From contig NZ_VTDQ01000010.1 of assembly GCF_015627175.1 (NCBI RefSeq), forward strand, positions 19,339 through 83,338: a DNA stretch of 64,000 bases, read 5' to 3'. The notes beneath the pieces were generated by a model. The model did not search any database. It was not told where the DNA came from and was given only the letters and a program-made list of their open reading frames with translations. Each line of letters opens with the position of its first letter. Position 1 is the first letter of the stretch. This DNA is from Acinetobacter pollinis. GTDB taxonomy: Bacteria > Pseudomonadota > Gammaproteobacteria > Pseudomonadales > Moraxellaceae. Positions 54,926-64,000 of the stretch are shown one piece after another. A program made the translations under genes and the position numbers.

Positions 54926-55597
54926 ATGAGTTTATATGCAAACCAAGATGCAAAGAAGCAAGCAGCTGCCAAAGCTGCATTGAAACACTTACCTCAAGGA
55001 GGCATTTTAGGTGTAGGGACAGGAAGCACAGTAAACTTTTTAATTGATTTATTGCCTGAATTAGAATTGAAGGGCGCAGTGGCTAGCTCTGAAGCAACGG
55101 CAGAGCGCTTAAAAAAATTAGGCATAGACGTTGTAGATATGAATCAGGTTGGTGGTTTAGATGCGTATGTCGATGGCGCAGATGAAATTGATCGCCATTT
55201 ACATATGATTAAAGGCGGTGGTGCGGCATTAACACGTGAAAAAATTGTTGCATCAATTGCAAAGAAATTTGTATGTATTGTGGATGATTCTAAATGGGTA
55301 GGGCAGTTGGGGCATGACTTTCCTTTACCGATTGAGGTAATTCCAATGGCACGTTCTGCTGTGGCACGTAAAATTGTCACGCTTGGTGGTGATCCTGCTT
55401 ACCGTGAAGGTGTAGTAACAGACAATGGTAATGTGATTATTGATGTACATAATCTAAATATTTTAGATGCACTTGAATTAGAGCGCACGATCAATGATAT
55501 TCCTGGTGTTGTTACTAATGGCATATTTGCTTTAAATAAAGCTGATATTGCAGTGGTCGCAACAGATAGCGGTATTGAAGAGCGTTTTGCTGAATAA
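54926..55597 (+). CDS. rpiA: Ribose-5-phosphate isomerase A
   Basis: Interconverts ribose 5-phosphate and ribulose 5-phosphate in the pentose phosphate pathway. [35 protein letters not shown] and [13 protein letters not shown] are all diagnostic. I start at ATG 54926 (MSLYANQ), giving 223 residues, because the family begins here; an in-frame ATG at 54863 would add 21 unrelated residues. The next gene starts 3 bp after the stop. Confidence 0.95.
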   Translation: MSLYANQDAKKQAAAKAALKHLPQGGILGVGTGSTVNFLIDLLPELELKGAVASSEATAERLKKLGIDVVDMNQVGGLDAYVDGADEIDRHLHMIKGGGAALTREKIVASIAKKFVCIVDDSKWVGQLGHDFPLPIEVIPMARSAVARKIVTLGGDPAYREGVVTDNGNVIIDVHNLNILDALELERTINDIPGVVTNGIFALNKADIAVVATDSGIEERFAE

Positions 55598-55600
55598 GTA

Positions 55601-56257
55601 ATGACTTTATCTGATTTACCAGAAATTAAGATTATTCGACATGCTAGCGCAAAACAAATGCGCTTGCGTGTCTATCCCAATCAGATTAAATTAACTGTTC
55701 CTAAAGTTTGCTCCCAACGATATATTCAGGATTTTTTAAATCAATCTGAGGAATGGCTTTTAGAGACATGGGAGAAAACTAAAAAAAAGCCCGTAGAAAT
55801 ACCCGAGAAAATTATATTGTTTAATCGGAGCACTCCTTTACAGATCTGCGTTCGTGAACAAAAAATGCCTTATTTTTTAGATGAATTGGCAAACATCCTT
55901 TTCTTACACCGCATTGAGGCTTTAAAAGACTTTATTTTGTTTTATGCTAAAAAGTATCTCACAGAATATTTAAAACAAATCTCTTTAGAAACAAATATGC
56001 TATACCATGGCTCACAGGTGAGATGGGTAAAAAGTCGCTGGGGGAGTTGCAATCAGCAGCACAAAATCATGCTAAACGCTATATTGGTACTTCTACCTAT
56101 AAATTTGGTACGCTATGTATGTGTGCATGAATTGGCCCATACCATTTATTTTAATCACAGTTCTTTGTTTTGGAAACAGGTCGAAAAGTATGATGACCAT
56201 TATTCGCTGCACAGAAAGAGTTTAAAATTATTTCATTGGCCACATTGGCTTCTATAA
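55601..56257 (+). CDS. YgjP-like (DUF45) metallopeptidase family protein
   Basis: A 218-residue protein ending in a zinc-protease domain: VCVHELAHTIYFNHSSLFW gives HExxH plus a third His about 10 residues later, the pattern of the YgjP/SprT-related group. WVKSRWGSC, just before it, is the second family signature. Function is not established. It starts 3 bp after rpiA, so translation is probably coupled. Confidence 0.87.
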   Translation: MTLSDLPEIKIIRHASAKQMRLRVYPNQIKLTVPKVCSQRYIQDFLNQSEEWLLETWEKTKKKPVEIPEKIILFNRSTPLQICVREQKMPYFLDELANILFLHRIEALKDFILFYAKKYLTEYLKQISLETNMLYHGSQVRWVKSRWGSCNQQHKIMLNAILVLLPINLVRYVCVHELAHTIYFNHSSLFWKQVEKYDDHYSLHRKSLKLFHWPHWLL

Positions 56258-56371
56258 TGATATAGATGGCAGTGAAAAATATGATCTAGTGTATAAAAAT
56301 ATATTTAGAAAAAATAAGCTTCCTGTCATACTAAGATGTTTTTTAAATAAAATGAATTTGAGGTAGTACAA

Positions 56372-57418
56372 GTGATTTCAGTTGGCATAGTTGGTGGTAC
56401 AGGTTATACGGGTGTTGAATTACTTAGACTTTTACTCAGACATCCGAATGTAACAGTGCGTGTACTTACTTCTCGAACTGAGGCTGGGAAGCGTGTATGT
56501 GATATGTTTCCAAGTTTACGCGGCCATACTGATCTGACATTTTCAGATTTAGACACGGATGTATTAAAATCTTGTGATGTCGTATTTTTTGCAACTCCGC
56601 ATGGTGTGGCGATGAAATATGCACAAGCGTTGGTTGATGCAAATACAAAAGTAATTGATTTGGCTGCCGACTTTAGACTACAGAATCTAGAAGAGTTTGA
56701 AAAATGGTATGGAATGGCACATGAGTGTCCAGAGCTCTTAAAGTCTTCGATATATGGTTTATCTGAATTAAATCGTGAAAAAATTAAAAATGCACAAGTT
56801 ATCGGGAATCCTGGATGTTACCCAACCACAGTACAGTTAGGATTAGCGCCTTTACTTAAAACTAAAAACTTAATAGAAACCAAAAGTATTATTGTAGATG
56901 CGAAATCTGGTGTTTCGGGTGCTGGTCGTAAAGCAAGTATGGGTATGATTTATACTGAAAATGCTGATAGCTTTAAAGCATACAGCGTGTCTGGACATCG
57001 TCATCAGCCTGAAATTATTGAGGCTTTAGAAAATATTTCTGGGCAAAAAAAGGCATTTGATCATTTGGTATTTGTACCACATTTGGTTCCTATGATTCGT
57101 GGCATGTTAAGTACAATTTATGTAGACTTAACACAAGAAGGTGATGATTTAGATATTCAGGCATTCTATGAAGCTTTTTATAAAAATGAATTGTTTGTAG
57201 ATGTAATGCCTCAGGGGTCTTTACCAGAAACACGCAGTGTACGTGGGGCAAATGAATTGAGAATCGCTTTATATAAGCCACAACCTAAGAAGCTTGTTAT
57301 TGTCGTTATTCAAGACAATCTTGTAAAAGGTGCTGCAGGACAAGCTGTACAAAATATGAATTTAATGTGCGGACTCGCTGAAGAAACGGGTTTAACAGGA
57401 ATTGCACTATCACCTTAA
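56372..57418 (+). CDS. argC: N-acetyl-gamma-glutamyl-phosphate reductase
   Basis: NADPH-dependent reduction of N-acetylglutamyl phosphate in arginine synthesis. [17 protein letters not shown] is the cofactor loop at residue 4, GNPGCYPT carries the catalytic Cys (about 149) and SGHRHQPE has the active His. 348 residues is normal. It starts with GTG 56372, with GAGG eight bases upstream; no in-frame ATG lies close. A strong hairpin follows. Confidence 0.95.
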   Translation: MISVGIVGGTGYTGVELLRLLLRHPNVTVRVLTSRTEAGKRVCDMFPSLRGHTDLTFSDLDTDVLKSCDVVFFATPHGVAMKYAQALVDANTKVIDLAADFRLQNLEEFEKWYGMAHECPELLKSSIYGLSELNREKIKNAQVIGNPGCYPTTVQLGLAPLLKTKNLIETKSIIVDAKSGVSGAGRKASMGMIYTENADSFKAYSVSGHRHQPEIIEALENISGQKKAFDHLVFVPHLVPMIRGMLSTIYVDLTQEGDDLDIQAFYEAFYKNELFVDVMPQGSLPETRSVRGANELRIALYKPQPKKLVIVVIQDNLVKGAAGQAVQNMNLMCGLAEETGLTGIALSP

Positions 57419-57428
57419 GTTTGAAAAG

Positions 57429-57454
57429 CACTCACTACAGTGCTGTAGTGAGTG
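57429..57454. repeat. Intergenic hairpin after argC
   Basis: A perfect 12-bp inverted repeat (CACTCACTACAG with CTGTAGTGAGTG) has only two central bases. There is no T-run, so it may stall or protect RNA rather than terminate. Confidence 0.65.
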
Positions 57455-57473
57455 TATTATGTTGAGCATAAAA

Positions 57474-58220
57474 ATGACACAAAAGACGCTTGAGCAGAAT
57501 CCTTTAGATTCACAAAAAATAAAAAAACCTAATTTCATGCAAGCCCATAAATTTATTTTACTGGCAAGCCTTATTTTATTTATAGGTGGTGGTGCACTTG
57601 GTTATTCGGTCGGACACCGTCAAGGTTTAACAGTTGTTGGTTATGAAGCCAATGCTGAAGAGCTTATGGAAATTGTTCAAAAGCAGAAAGATACCCTTTC
57701 TACATTGAACAAAAATTTGAATATGGCTATACAAGAGCGAGATGTCGCTTTAAGTAATACCACACATTTGACACATGCGCTTAATGAAGGGAAAGCAGAC
57801 TTGGGTATTGCTCAGACGCAAAGTCAGATTTATAGAAGTATCTTACGCCAAAGAGGTGGTGTAAGTTTAATGGTTCAAAATCTAGGTGTGAGACCACTGC
57901 CTGAAAATGTGTTTGAATACCAATTAGATTTACTACAAGTCAGTTCTAAAAAGGCTTCTGGTACTGTCGAACTTAGACTTATTCGTGGGGGAGAAGTTTT
58001 AGCTATTCCTATGGAAAATAAGCATTTTGAGTTTGAGAGTTTTCAACGTCTTACAGGTCGTTGGACAATGCCAAAAGGTTTTGTACCACAATTTATTGAG
58101 GTACGTGTTAATGGTGGACTGACTGAAATTAAACGTTTTAACTGGTTGAAAGGAAAAGAAATCGAAAGTCCTTCGGCATTTGTATCCGATATTCCTCAAG
58201 CTGAGGCCAAAGTTCAGTAA
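57474..58220 (+). CDS. DUF6776-like single-pass membrane protein
   Basis: A 248-residue protein with a short cytoplasmic N-terminus, one transmembrane helix (about 26-46, [21 protein letters not shown]), a coiled-coil-like stretch (about 65-115) and a beta-rich C-terminal domain. It resembles a conserved gammaproteobacterial family of unknown function. ATG 57474 has TTGAG seven bases upstream; ATG 57459 would sit only five bases past the hairpin. It lies upstream of clpS. Confidence 0.75.
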   Translation: MTQKTLEQNPLDSQKIKKPNFMQAHKFILLASLILFIGGGALGYSVGHRQGLTVVGYEANAEELMEIVQKQKDTLSTLNKNLNMAIQERDVALSNTTHLTHALNEGKADLGIAQTQSQIYRSILRQRGGVSLMVQNLGVRPLPENVFEYQLDLLQVSSKKASGTVELRLIRGGEVLAIPMENKHFEFESFQRLTGRWTMPKGFVPQFIEVRVNGGLTEIKRFNWLKGKEIESPSAFVSDIPQAEAKVQ

Positions 58221-58222
58221 TT

Positions 58223-58642
58223 ATGAAGTTAAACTCTATGCGTCATCTAAAGAAAAAGGTAAATTTAAATGAAGTGAAAGCTTCATTTCAGCAGTCAGGT
58301 TATACAGATTGGCATTTAAACATGTCAGGTGAAGATCACCATGAAGAGGGTGATCTTGATGTAAAAACTGCACCACCAGAATTTAAGGTTCCGCCTTTAT
58401 ATATGGTGGTTTTACTGAATGATGACTATACCCCAATGGATTTTGTTATTGAAATTTTACAAGATTTCTTTGCAATGAATCTTGACCAAGCCACTCAAGT
58501 AATGCTAACTGTACATTATGAAGGGAAAGGCATTGCAGGTGTTTATCCTAGAGATATTGCTGAGACCAAAGCCAATCAAGTAAATAATTATGCTCGATCA
58601 CAAGGTCATCCATTACTTTGTCAAATTGAGCCAAAACAATAA
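58223..58642 (+). CDS. clpS: ATP-dependent Clp protease adapter ClpS
   Basis: Delivers N-degron substrates to ClpAP. The core [19 protein letters not shown] contains the NDDYTPM N-end-rule pocket signature, and the later [19 protein letters not shown] matches the ClpA-contact face. It is 139 residues, longer than the ~106 of E. coli ClpS because of an N-terminal extension of about 35 residues; the true start could be the ATG at 58238 or 58322. clpA follows by 9 bp. Confidence 0.92.
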   Translation: MKLNSMRHLKKKVNLNEVKASFQQSGYTDWHLNMSGEDHHEEGDLDVKTAPPEFKVPPLYMVVLLNDDYTPMDFVIEILQDFFAMNLDQATQVMLTVHYEGKGIAGVYPRDIAETKANQVNNYARSQGHPLLCQIEPKQ

Positions 58643-58651
58643 GGGGATTGT

Positions 58652-60928
58652 ATGCTTAGTCGTCAATTAGAGGTATCTTTACGTTTGGCTGTGAGTTTAG
58701 CTAGACAAAAAAGACATGAATTTTTAACAGTTGAACATTTATTACTTGCATTATTAGACAATGATTCTGCTGTAAATGCATTAAAGTCATGCGGGGCAGA
58801 CATTACAACGCTCAGAAAAGAGCTTGAAGAGTATATTGAAAAACATACGCCTAAATTAGCTGAGAATAGTGAGCAGGCACCGCATCCAACGGAAAGCTTT
58901 GACCGTATTTTACAACGTGCGATTTTTCATGTGCAATCGAGTGGTGGAAGTAGAGCCGTAGAGGGTGCAGATGTATTGGTCGCAATGTATTCTGAAAGAG
59001 ATACGTTTGCTGTTTATTTATTAAAACGTCATCAAATTAATCGTGTGACACTGACACAATATTTATCTCATGGCGGAAACAAAGAAGAGCTAAAAGTAGA
59101 AGGTGAAACAGAAGAACTAGATGGTGAACATACGACATCTACTGCTGCAAACCCACTTGAAGTATATACGGTTAATTTGAATGTCGAGGCTTCTAAAGGT
59201 AAAACGGATCCATTAATTGGTCGAGAAAAAGAAGTTGAGCGCGCAGCACAGATTTTATGTCGTCGCCGTAAAAATAACCCGCTATTGGTGGGTGATCCCG
59301 GTGTAGGTAAAACTTCTATTGCAGAGGGATTGGCGTGGCTCATTGTAAATGGTAAAGCACCAAAACCACTCAGTCAGGCAGAAATTTATAGTTTAGATAT
59401 TGGTGCATTGGTTGCAGGTACAAAATATCGTGGCGATTTTGAGAAGCGTTTAAAGCAATTGTTAAATGGACTCAAGAAAAATCCAAATGCGATTTTATTC
59501 ATCGACGAAATTCATATGATTATTGGTGCTGGTTCAAGTATGGGCAGTACGATGGATGCATCGAATTTGATTAAGCCTGCGTTAGCCAATGGAACGTTGC
59601 GTTGTATTGGATCTACAACGTTTCAAGAGTATCGCCAAGTTTTTGAAAAAGACCATGCATTGTCACGTCGATTCCAGAAAATTGATGTAAATGAACCAAG
59701 TGTTGGTGAAACAATTGAAATATTACGTGGCTTGAAATCCAAGTTTGAAGAGTTTCATCATGTTAAATATGATGATCAGGCACTGGTTTCTGCTGTCGAA
59801 TTATCTTCTAAGTTTATTAACGATCGATTCCTGCCTGATAAGGCAATTGATGTGATTGATGAAGCTGGTGCTCAGCGACGTTTAAAAACTGAAGAAGAAA
59901 ATACGCAAATTACTGTAGATAATATTGAAGACATTATTTCTAAAATTGCACGAATTCCTGCAAAAACAGTATCTAAAGACGATAAAGCAGTTTTGCAATA
60001 TCTAGAGCGTGATTTAAAACGTGTTGTTTTTGGTCAGGATGAAGCAATTACGGCATTGGCTTCTGCAATCAAGTTGTCTAGAGCAGGCCTAAAATCACCC
60101 GACAAACCTGTGGGAAGTTTCGTTTTTGCGGGGCCAACAGGTGTAGGTAAGACAGAAGTAACTAAACAACTTGCTAAGTTACTTGGTGTAGAACTTATTC
60201 GTTTCGATATGTCTGAATATATGGAAAGACATGCTGTATCACGCTTAATTGGTGCGCCTCCAGGTTATGTTGGGTTTGATCAGGGTGGCTTGTTAACTGA
60301 TGCTGTACATAAAAATCCTCATAGTATTCTGTTACTAGATGAGATTGAAAAAGCACATCCCGATGTTTTTAATCTACTTTTACAGATTATGGATCATGGA
60401 TCACTTACAGATAATAATGGTCGTAAATCTGACTTCCGAAATGTAATTTTAGTTCTGACTACAAACATTGGTGCTGAAAGTATTTCTAGATCGAGTATAG
60501 GGTTTATGGAGCAAGATCATAGCAATGATAACCAAGATGCAATGAAGAAAGCTTTCTCTCCAGAGTTTAGAAACCGTTTAGACAGTACAATTCAATTTAA
60601 AGCTCTACCACCGAGTGTTATAGAATCTGTTGTAGATAAATTCTTAACGGAGTTACAAGCACAACTTGATGAGAAGAAAGTATTTCTAGATGTAGATGAG
60701 AGCGCACGTAATTGGATGGCTGCAGAGGGATACGATCGCCTCATGGGTGCCCGTCCAATGCAACGCCTTATTCAAGAGCATTTGAAAAAACCATTGGCTG
60801 AAATGATTCTATTTGGAGAGTTGGCAGACAATGGTGGTAATGTTGCAGTGACAGTGAAAAAGGAAAATGATCGTCCGGTTGGGTTGCAGCTGACCATATT
60901 TGAGGATCAAATTACGACCCCTGCTTAG
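58652..60928 (+). CDS. clpA: ATP-dependent Clp protease ATP-binding subunit ClpA
   Basis: A 758-residue AAA+ unfoldase that feeds substrates to ClpP. It has an N-terminal Clp repeat domain (1-145), a first AAA module with GDPGVGKTS and IDEIHMIIGAG, and a second with GPTGVGKTE, LLLDEIEKAHPDVF and a ClpP-binding loop IGF-like (IGFMEQ). AAGGGGA lies before the ATG. It is coupled to clpS. Confidence 0.97.
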   Translation: MLSRQLEVSLRLAVSLARQKRHEFLTVEHLLLALLDNDSAVNALKSCGADITTLRKELEEYIEKHTPKLAENSEQAPHPTESFDRILQRAIFHVQSSGGSRAVEGADVLVAMYSERDTFAVYLLKRHQINRVTLTQYLSHGGNKEELKVEGETEELDGEHTTSTAANPLEVYTVNLNVEASKGKTDPLIGREKEVERAAQILCRRRKNNPLLVGDPGVGKTSIAEGLAWLIVNGKAPKPLSQAEIYSLDIGALVAGTKYRGDFEKRLKQLLNGLKKNPNAILFIDEIHMIIGAGSSMGSTMDASNLIKPALANGTLRCIGSTTFQEYRQVFEKDHALSRRFQKIDVNEPSVGETIEILRGLKSKFEEFHHVKYDDQALVSAVELSSKFINDRFLPDKAIDVIDEAGAQRRLKTEEENTQITVDNIEDIISKIARIPAKTVSKDDKAVLQYLERDLKRVVFGQDEAITALASAIKLSRAGLKSPDKPVGSFVFAGPTGVGKTEVTKQLAKLLGVELIRFDMSEYMERHAVSRLIGAPPGYVGFDQGGLLTDAVHKNPHSILLLDEIEKAHPDVFNLLLQIMDHGSLTDNNGRKSDFRNVILVLTTNIGAESISRSSIGFMEQDHSNDNQDAMKKAFSPEFRNRLDSTIQFKALPPSVIESVVDKFLTELQAQLDEKKVFLDVDESARNWMAAEGYDRLMGARPMQRLIQEHLKKPLAEMILFGELADNGGNVAVTVKKENDRPVGLQLTIFEDQITTPA

Positions 60929-60946
60929 TACACATATAAGGTTGAT

Positions 60947-61291
60947 ATGTTTAATTTCGATATTCTAAAAACCTTACAAGTTTTTGGACTGTTTTTTGTA
61001 ACTGCAATTGCTGAGATATTGGGATGCTATTTCCCATATCTCATGTTTAACCAAGATAAAACGAAGTGGTTATGGATTCCGACAATTATTAGCTTATTGC
61101 TATTTGTCTGGCTGCTAACCTTACATCCTGCAGCATCTGGGAAAATATATGCAGCTTATGGTGGTATTTATGTTTTCACAGCACTACTGTGGTTAAGATT
61201 CGTCGATCAGATGCCACTAACATGGTGGGATATTGGTGGTGGTCTAATTGTAATGCTAGGAGCATGTATTATTATCCTGCAACCAAATTAA
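60947..61291 (+). CDS. ynfA: YnfA/UPF0060 family small membrane protein
   Basis: A 114-residue inner-membrane protein with four helices in the small-multidrug-resistance-like fold. FVTAIAEILGCYFPYL, HPAASGKIYAAYGGIYV and WWDIGGGLIVMLGACII match the UPF0060 signature closely. Transport activity is not established. It starts 18 bp after clpA. Confidence 0.93.
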   Translation: MFNFDILKTLQVFGLFFVTAIAEILGCYFPYLMFNQDKTKWLWIPTIISLLLFVWLLTLHPAASGKIYAAYGGIYVFTALLWLRFVDQMPLTWWDIGGGLIVMLGACIIILQPN

Positions 61292-61438
61292 GGTTTGGTT
61301 GCTAAAATCTATTAAAATGCATTAAATTTCACAAAAAATAACAAAAATAGTTAAAAAGAACACATAATGGAGGGAAATTTTAGCAAAACTCGGAATATAA
61401 TAATAAAAATGTAATTTAAAAATTTGTGGAAAATATAA

Positions 61439-61636
61439 ATGGCTGACCTTATTATTGAATTATTAGAGCCGATTAATTTAGAAAAAGAAGGATATACTCC
61501 CGTAGTTTTTGATAAGGGAACTTTATTTAAAGTCGTATATGATTCTATGAATAGTCACTTGGTTCGTGCAGACAATGGACTAACATTTTCAATTGCAAAG
61601 CAAGACCGCGATCGTATTTGGCGTTACTTAGACTAA
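61439..61636 (+). CDS. Hypothetical protein, 65 residues
   Basis: A small acidic soluble protein without a signal peptide or recognised domain. The composition looks coding, with good codon use and a clear stop before rluA. It lies in a gap with a 147-bp upstream region. No RBS stands out. Unknown function. Confidence 0.6.
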   Translation: MADLIIELLEPINLEKEGYTPVVFDKGTLFKVVYDSMNSHLVRADNGLTFSIAKQDRDRIWRYLD

Positions 61637-61697
61637 TGATTGACAGTAGAATCACAGATTGCTATTTTGCTGAGCGATATTGTAGTGACTGTTATTT

Positions 61698-62372
61698 ATG
61701 GCTGTAATCACAAAAGAAAAATTTATTTATACGCCACCATTGGGTGAGCTACCTGTACTGTATGAAGATGAATATTTCATTGCTGTAGATAAGCCAGCAG
61801 GATTGTTATCTGTACCCGGACGTTTACCTGAACACCATGACAGTGCTTTTTTGAGACTACAGCATAACTTTCAAGCAATAAAAATAACCCATCGTTTAGA
61901 TATGGCGACATCTGGAATATTACTTTTTGCCAAGCATCGTGATGCAGAAATTGCGATGAGCAAAATTTTTCAAAAGCGTGCAGTTGAAAAACAATACATA
62001 GCTTTGGTTCAGGGAAAGCTTTCTACTTCTGGTGAAGTAAACGCACCATTAATTACAGATTGGCCAAATCGACCTAAACAGAAAATTGATTTAGCAGAAG
62101 GAAAGCCTGCGCAAACATATTATAAACCTTTGGAATATAATACTATCAAAGGGATAACACGCGTTCAGTTAACACCGATTACTGGACGATCACATCAGTT
62201 GCGTATTCATATGATGCATATAGGCCATCCGATTTGTGGTGACCAGTTTTATCATCCTGAGCCTCATTTGTGTGAATTTAAGCGAATGGCTTTGCATGCT
62301 CATAAGTTGTCTTTTATACATCCATTTATTGAAGATCAGCAATTGAATATTATTTCATCTGTACCATTTTAA
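61698..62372 (+). CDS. rluA: RluA-family pseudouridine synthase
   Basis: Isomerises specific uridines in rRNA or tRNA. The catalytic Asp is in THRLDMATSGILLFAK (about 68-83), with FQKRAVEKQYIALV and RSHQLRIHM after it. At 224 residues it has no S4 domain, which fits the RluA type (23S U746 and tRNA U32 in E. coli); the exact target is inferred. It ends before a bidirectional terminator. Confidence 0.88.
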   Translation: MAVITKEKFIYTPPLGELPVLYEDEYFIAVDKPAGLLSVPGRLPEHHDSAFLRLQHNFQAIKITHRLDMATSGILLFAKHRDAEIAMSKIFQKRAVEKQYIALVQGKLSTSGEVNAPLITDWPNRPKQKIDLAEGKPAQTYYKPLEYNTIKGITRVQLTPITGRSHQLRIHMMHIGHPICGDQFYHPEPHLCEFKRMALHAHKLSFIHPFIEDQQLNIISSVPF

Positions 62373-62374
62373 GC

Positions 62375-62404
62375 AAAGCACGATACAAAGAAGTATCGTG
62401 CTTT
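62375..62404. terminator. Bidirectional terminator between rluA and the MFS gene
   Basis: A perfect 12-bp stem (AAAGCACGATAC with GTATCGTGCTTT) closes a 6-base loop between convergent genes. Confidence 0.8.
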
Positions 62405-62410
62405 ATATGT

Positions 62411-63715
62411 TTAATCTATATTTTGGTGTTTAGTTTCCTTAATTGCTGAAAAAGCCAGTAAGGACAAAACAGCAGCTACACATAAATAGTAGCCTACAAA
62501 AGATGCGCCATAATTTGTTGCAAGATTATTGGCAATAAGTGGTGCAAAAGATGCACCCAAAATACCTGCTAAATTAAAAGAAAGTGCAGAGCCTGTATAG
62601 CGAATTGAAGTTGGATAAATTTCAGATAAAATTGTGCCGATAGGGCCATAAGTTAAGCCCATAATAGATAATCCAATACATAAGAAAATGGTCATAACTA
62701 CTGGTTGATCGGGCACTAGGAAATACTGGAAACTAAGTCCAAAAACTGCAACTAAAAAACAAATACAGATAGAAGTTTTTCTACGACCAAATTTTTCTGC
62801 AAGTATGGCAGAGATAGGAATAAATATACCAAAACAAACCGTCGCAAGAAGTTGCATTTTTAACATGTCAGCACGTGAGTAGCCTAAGGCAGTTGTTCCC
62901 CAGTTTAATGAAAATACGGTCATTAAATAGAATAATACAAAGGTACACACAGCGCCTATTGTTCCTAAAAATAACGTTTTTCCATGTTGGGAAAAAACTG
63001 TTTTAAAAGGAATTGTTGTTTCTTTCTGTTTGGTTAAAACACGTTGAAAAGCAGGTGTTTCATGTAATTTTAAGCGAATGTACAAACCTAAAAAGACAAG
63101 AACTGCACTTGCAATAAATGGAATACGCCATCCCCATTGTAAAAAGTTTTCGTTAGACATGGTCGCACCTAATATTAAAAAAGCGCCAGATGCTAAAATA
63201 AAACCAATGGGTGCGCCAAGTTGTGGAAACATACCATACCAAGCACGCTTTCCTTCTGGTGCGTTTTCTGTTGCAAGTAGAACAGCACCGCTCCACTCGC
63301 CACCTAGTCCAAGTCCTTGACATAAACGACAAATAATAAGCAAAAGCGGTGCAAAAATACCTATATGAGCATAGGTTGGGAGTAGTCCAATACAAACAGT
63401 TGAAAGCCCCATAAGTAAAAGTGCGGCAACCAATGTCGATTTTCTTCCAATTCGATCACCTAAGTGCCCAAATACTGCTGCGCCAATAGGGCGAGCAATA
63501 AATGCAACAGCAAAAACTGCAAGAGATTGTAAGGTTGCTGCGCCACCGCTACTTGCAGGAAAGAAAAGGTGTGGGAACACCAGCACGGCTGCGGTTGCAT
63601 AAATGTAAAAGTCAAAAAATTCAATGGTTGTCCCGACTAGGCTTGCAAGTAGAACACGTGTTTTTGAATTGTGAGTAGTAGGTATAGAATCGTTGTTAGA
63701 CGCTGAATACTCCAT
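62411..63715 (-). CDS. MFS transporter, metabolite:H+ symporter (MHS/ProP-like)
   Basis: A 434-residue inner-membrane transporter with 12 helices. The MHS signature is clear: SLVGTTIEFFDFYIYA near the start, FGHLGDRIGRKSTL (loop 2-3), and RLCQGLGLGGEWSGAV. Related proteins carry proline, betaine, ketoglutarate, shikimate or similar compounds; the substrate is not readable. I chose ATG 63715; a GTG at 63727 has no ribosome binding site. Confidence 0.87.
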   Translation of the reverse strand: MEYSASNNDSIPTTHNSKTRVLLASLVGTTIEFFDFYIYATAAVLVFPHLFFPASSGGAATLQSLAVFAVAFIARPIGAAVFGHLGDRIGRKSTLVAALLLMGLSTVCIGLLPTYAHIGIFAPLLLIICRLCQGLGLGGEWSGAVLLATENAPEGKRAWYGMFPQLGAPIGFILASGAFLILGATMSNENFLQWGWRIPFIASAVLVFLGLYIRLKLHETPAFQRVLTKQKETTIPFKTVFSQHGKTLFLGTIGAVCTFVLFYLMTVFSLNWGTTALGYSRADMLKMQLLATVCFGIFIPISAILAEKFGRRKTSICICFLVAVFGLSFQYFLVPDQPVVMTIFLCIGLSIMGLTYGPIGTILSEIYPTSIRYTGSALSFNLAGILGASFAPLIANNLATNYGASFVGYYLCVAAVLSLLAFSAIKETKHQNID

Positions 63716-63844
63716 AGGGAACCACACTGATTATAAAAAGTTTTTTAGTTGGTATAAGCTTTTGAAGCTAAATGATAGTATTTATTATGAAGTATTTTAT
63801 GAGAATATATAGTCAAACAATCAAAAATATAAGACAATTTAAAA

Positions 63845-64000
63845 ATGAGTTATTCAGAACATTTTAGACGAAAAGTGATAGCGAAGCTTGAGGAAGGATA
63901 TTCCATACGAGCGGTATCGACACAATTTGAAATTGATAAAAATACAATTTTGAGCTGGAAAAAACGAATTGAGGTTAAAAGAACTCGCCCACGCAAACCT
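63845..64000 (+). mobile_element. Start of an insertion-sequence transposase gene (IS630-like HTH), cut by the window end
   Basis: An open frame from ATG 63845 runs to the last base (52 codons). MSYSEHFRRKVIAKLEEGYS, then AVSTQFEIDKNTILSWKKR, is the N-terminal helix-turn-helix typical of IS630-type (or similar OrfA) transposases. The family is a best guess because the catalytic part is outside the window. The IS left end should lie between 63728 and 63845, but I could not identify the inverted repeat or target duplication. Confidence 0.65.

Overview
The window is a stretch of AT-rich gammaproteobacterial chromosome that looks like the genus Acinetobacter. The support is the gene families and their arrangement (rpsU-yqeY divergent from tsaD, rpoH, rhlB, cvpA-purF, ilvA divergent from rpiA, argC-clpS-clpA) and a complete fimsbactin-type siderophore locus. 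That locus type is known from A. baumannii ATCC 17978 and A. baylyi ADP1. I cannot name the species.

Region 1 (about 0.7-25.6 kb) is the siderophore locus. It has 17 genes in four transcription blocks. fbsM-fbsL (thioesterase, phosphopantetheinyl transferase) run on the minus strand. fbsN-O-P-Q (TonB receptor, AmpG/FptX-like permease, siderophore-interacting reductase, MATE exporter) run on the plus strand. An AraC-type regulator runs on the minus strand. fbsB to fbsK is a 16 kb plus-strand biosynthetic operon. Both divergent intergenic regions carry Fur-box-like sequences facing each direction. In outline, FbsB/C/D make 2,3-dihydroxybenzoate (DHB) and FbsH activates it. FbsE/F/G are NRPS subunits with cyclization domains. 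FbsJ/I/K are expected to convert ornithine to putrescine, N-hydroxyputrescine and then N-acetyl-N-hydroxyputrescine. The assembly line has visible oddities: a remnant adenylation domain in FbsE, a carrier-like tail without its serine in FbsF, and a terminal condensation domain without a fused thioesterase in FbsG. A gltI-like gene, cut by the window start, lies upstream.

Region 2 (25.8-42.6 kb) is core chromosome: thiG-thiS, rpoH, a tusA-like gene, a cold-shock gene, rhlB, a nitroreductase, gpsA, sixA, pyrD, cvpA, purF, yqeY-rpsU, tsaD and small conserved genes. Two unusual genes lie next to each other: an M48-like membrane protein without the HExxH motif, and a probable HolD-like protein whose linker is a perfect 15-copy 9-bp tandem repeat encoding Leu-Glu-Lys.

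Region 3 (42.6-63.7 kb) holds an orphan PgaB-like deacetylase, a universal stress protein followed by a DnaA-box-like cluster, an O-methyltransferase, a histidine acid phosphatase paired with a KdgM-like porin, an M16 protease, pldA, ilvA, rpiA, a YgjP-like protease, argC, clpS-clpA, ynfA, a RluA-type pseudouridine synthase and an MHS-type transporter. The last 156 bases begin a transposase-like gene, so an insertion sequence probably crosses the window end.

The siderophore pathway is not a new system. The least explained features are the repeat-bearing HolD-like gene, the M48-like pseudoenzyme, the phosphatase-porin pair and the DnaA-box cluster. No tRNA, rRNA or CRISPR array was seen.
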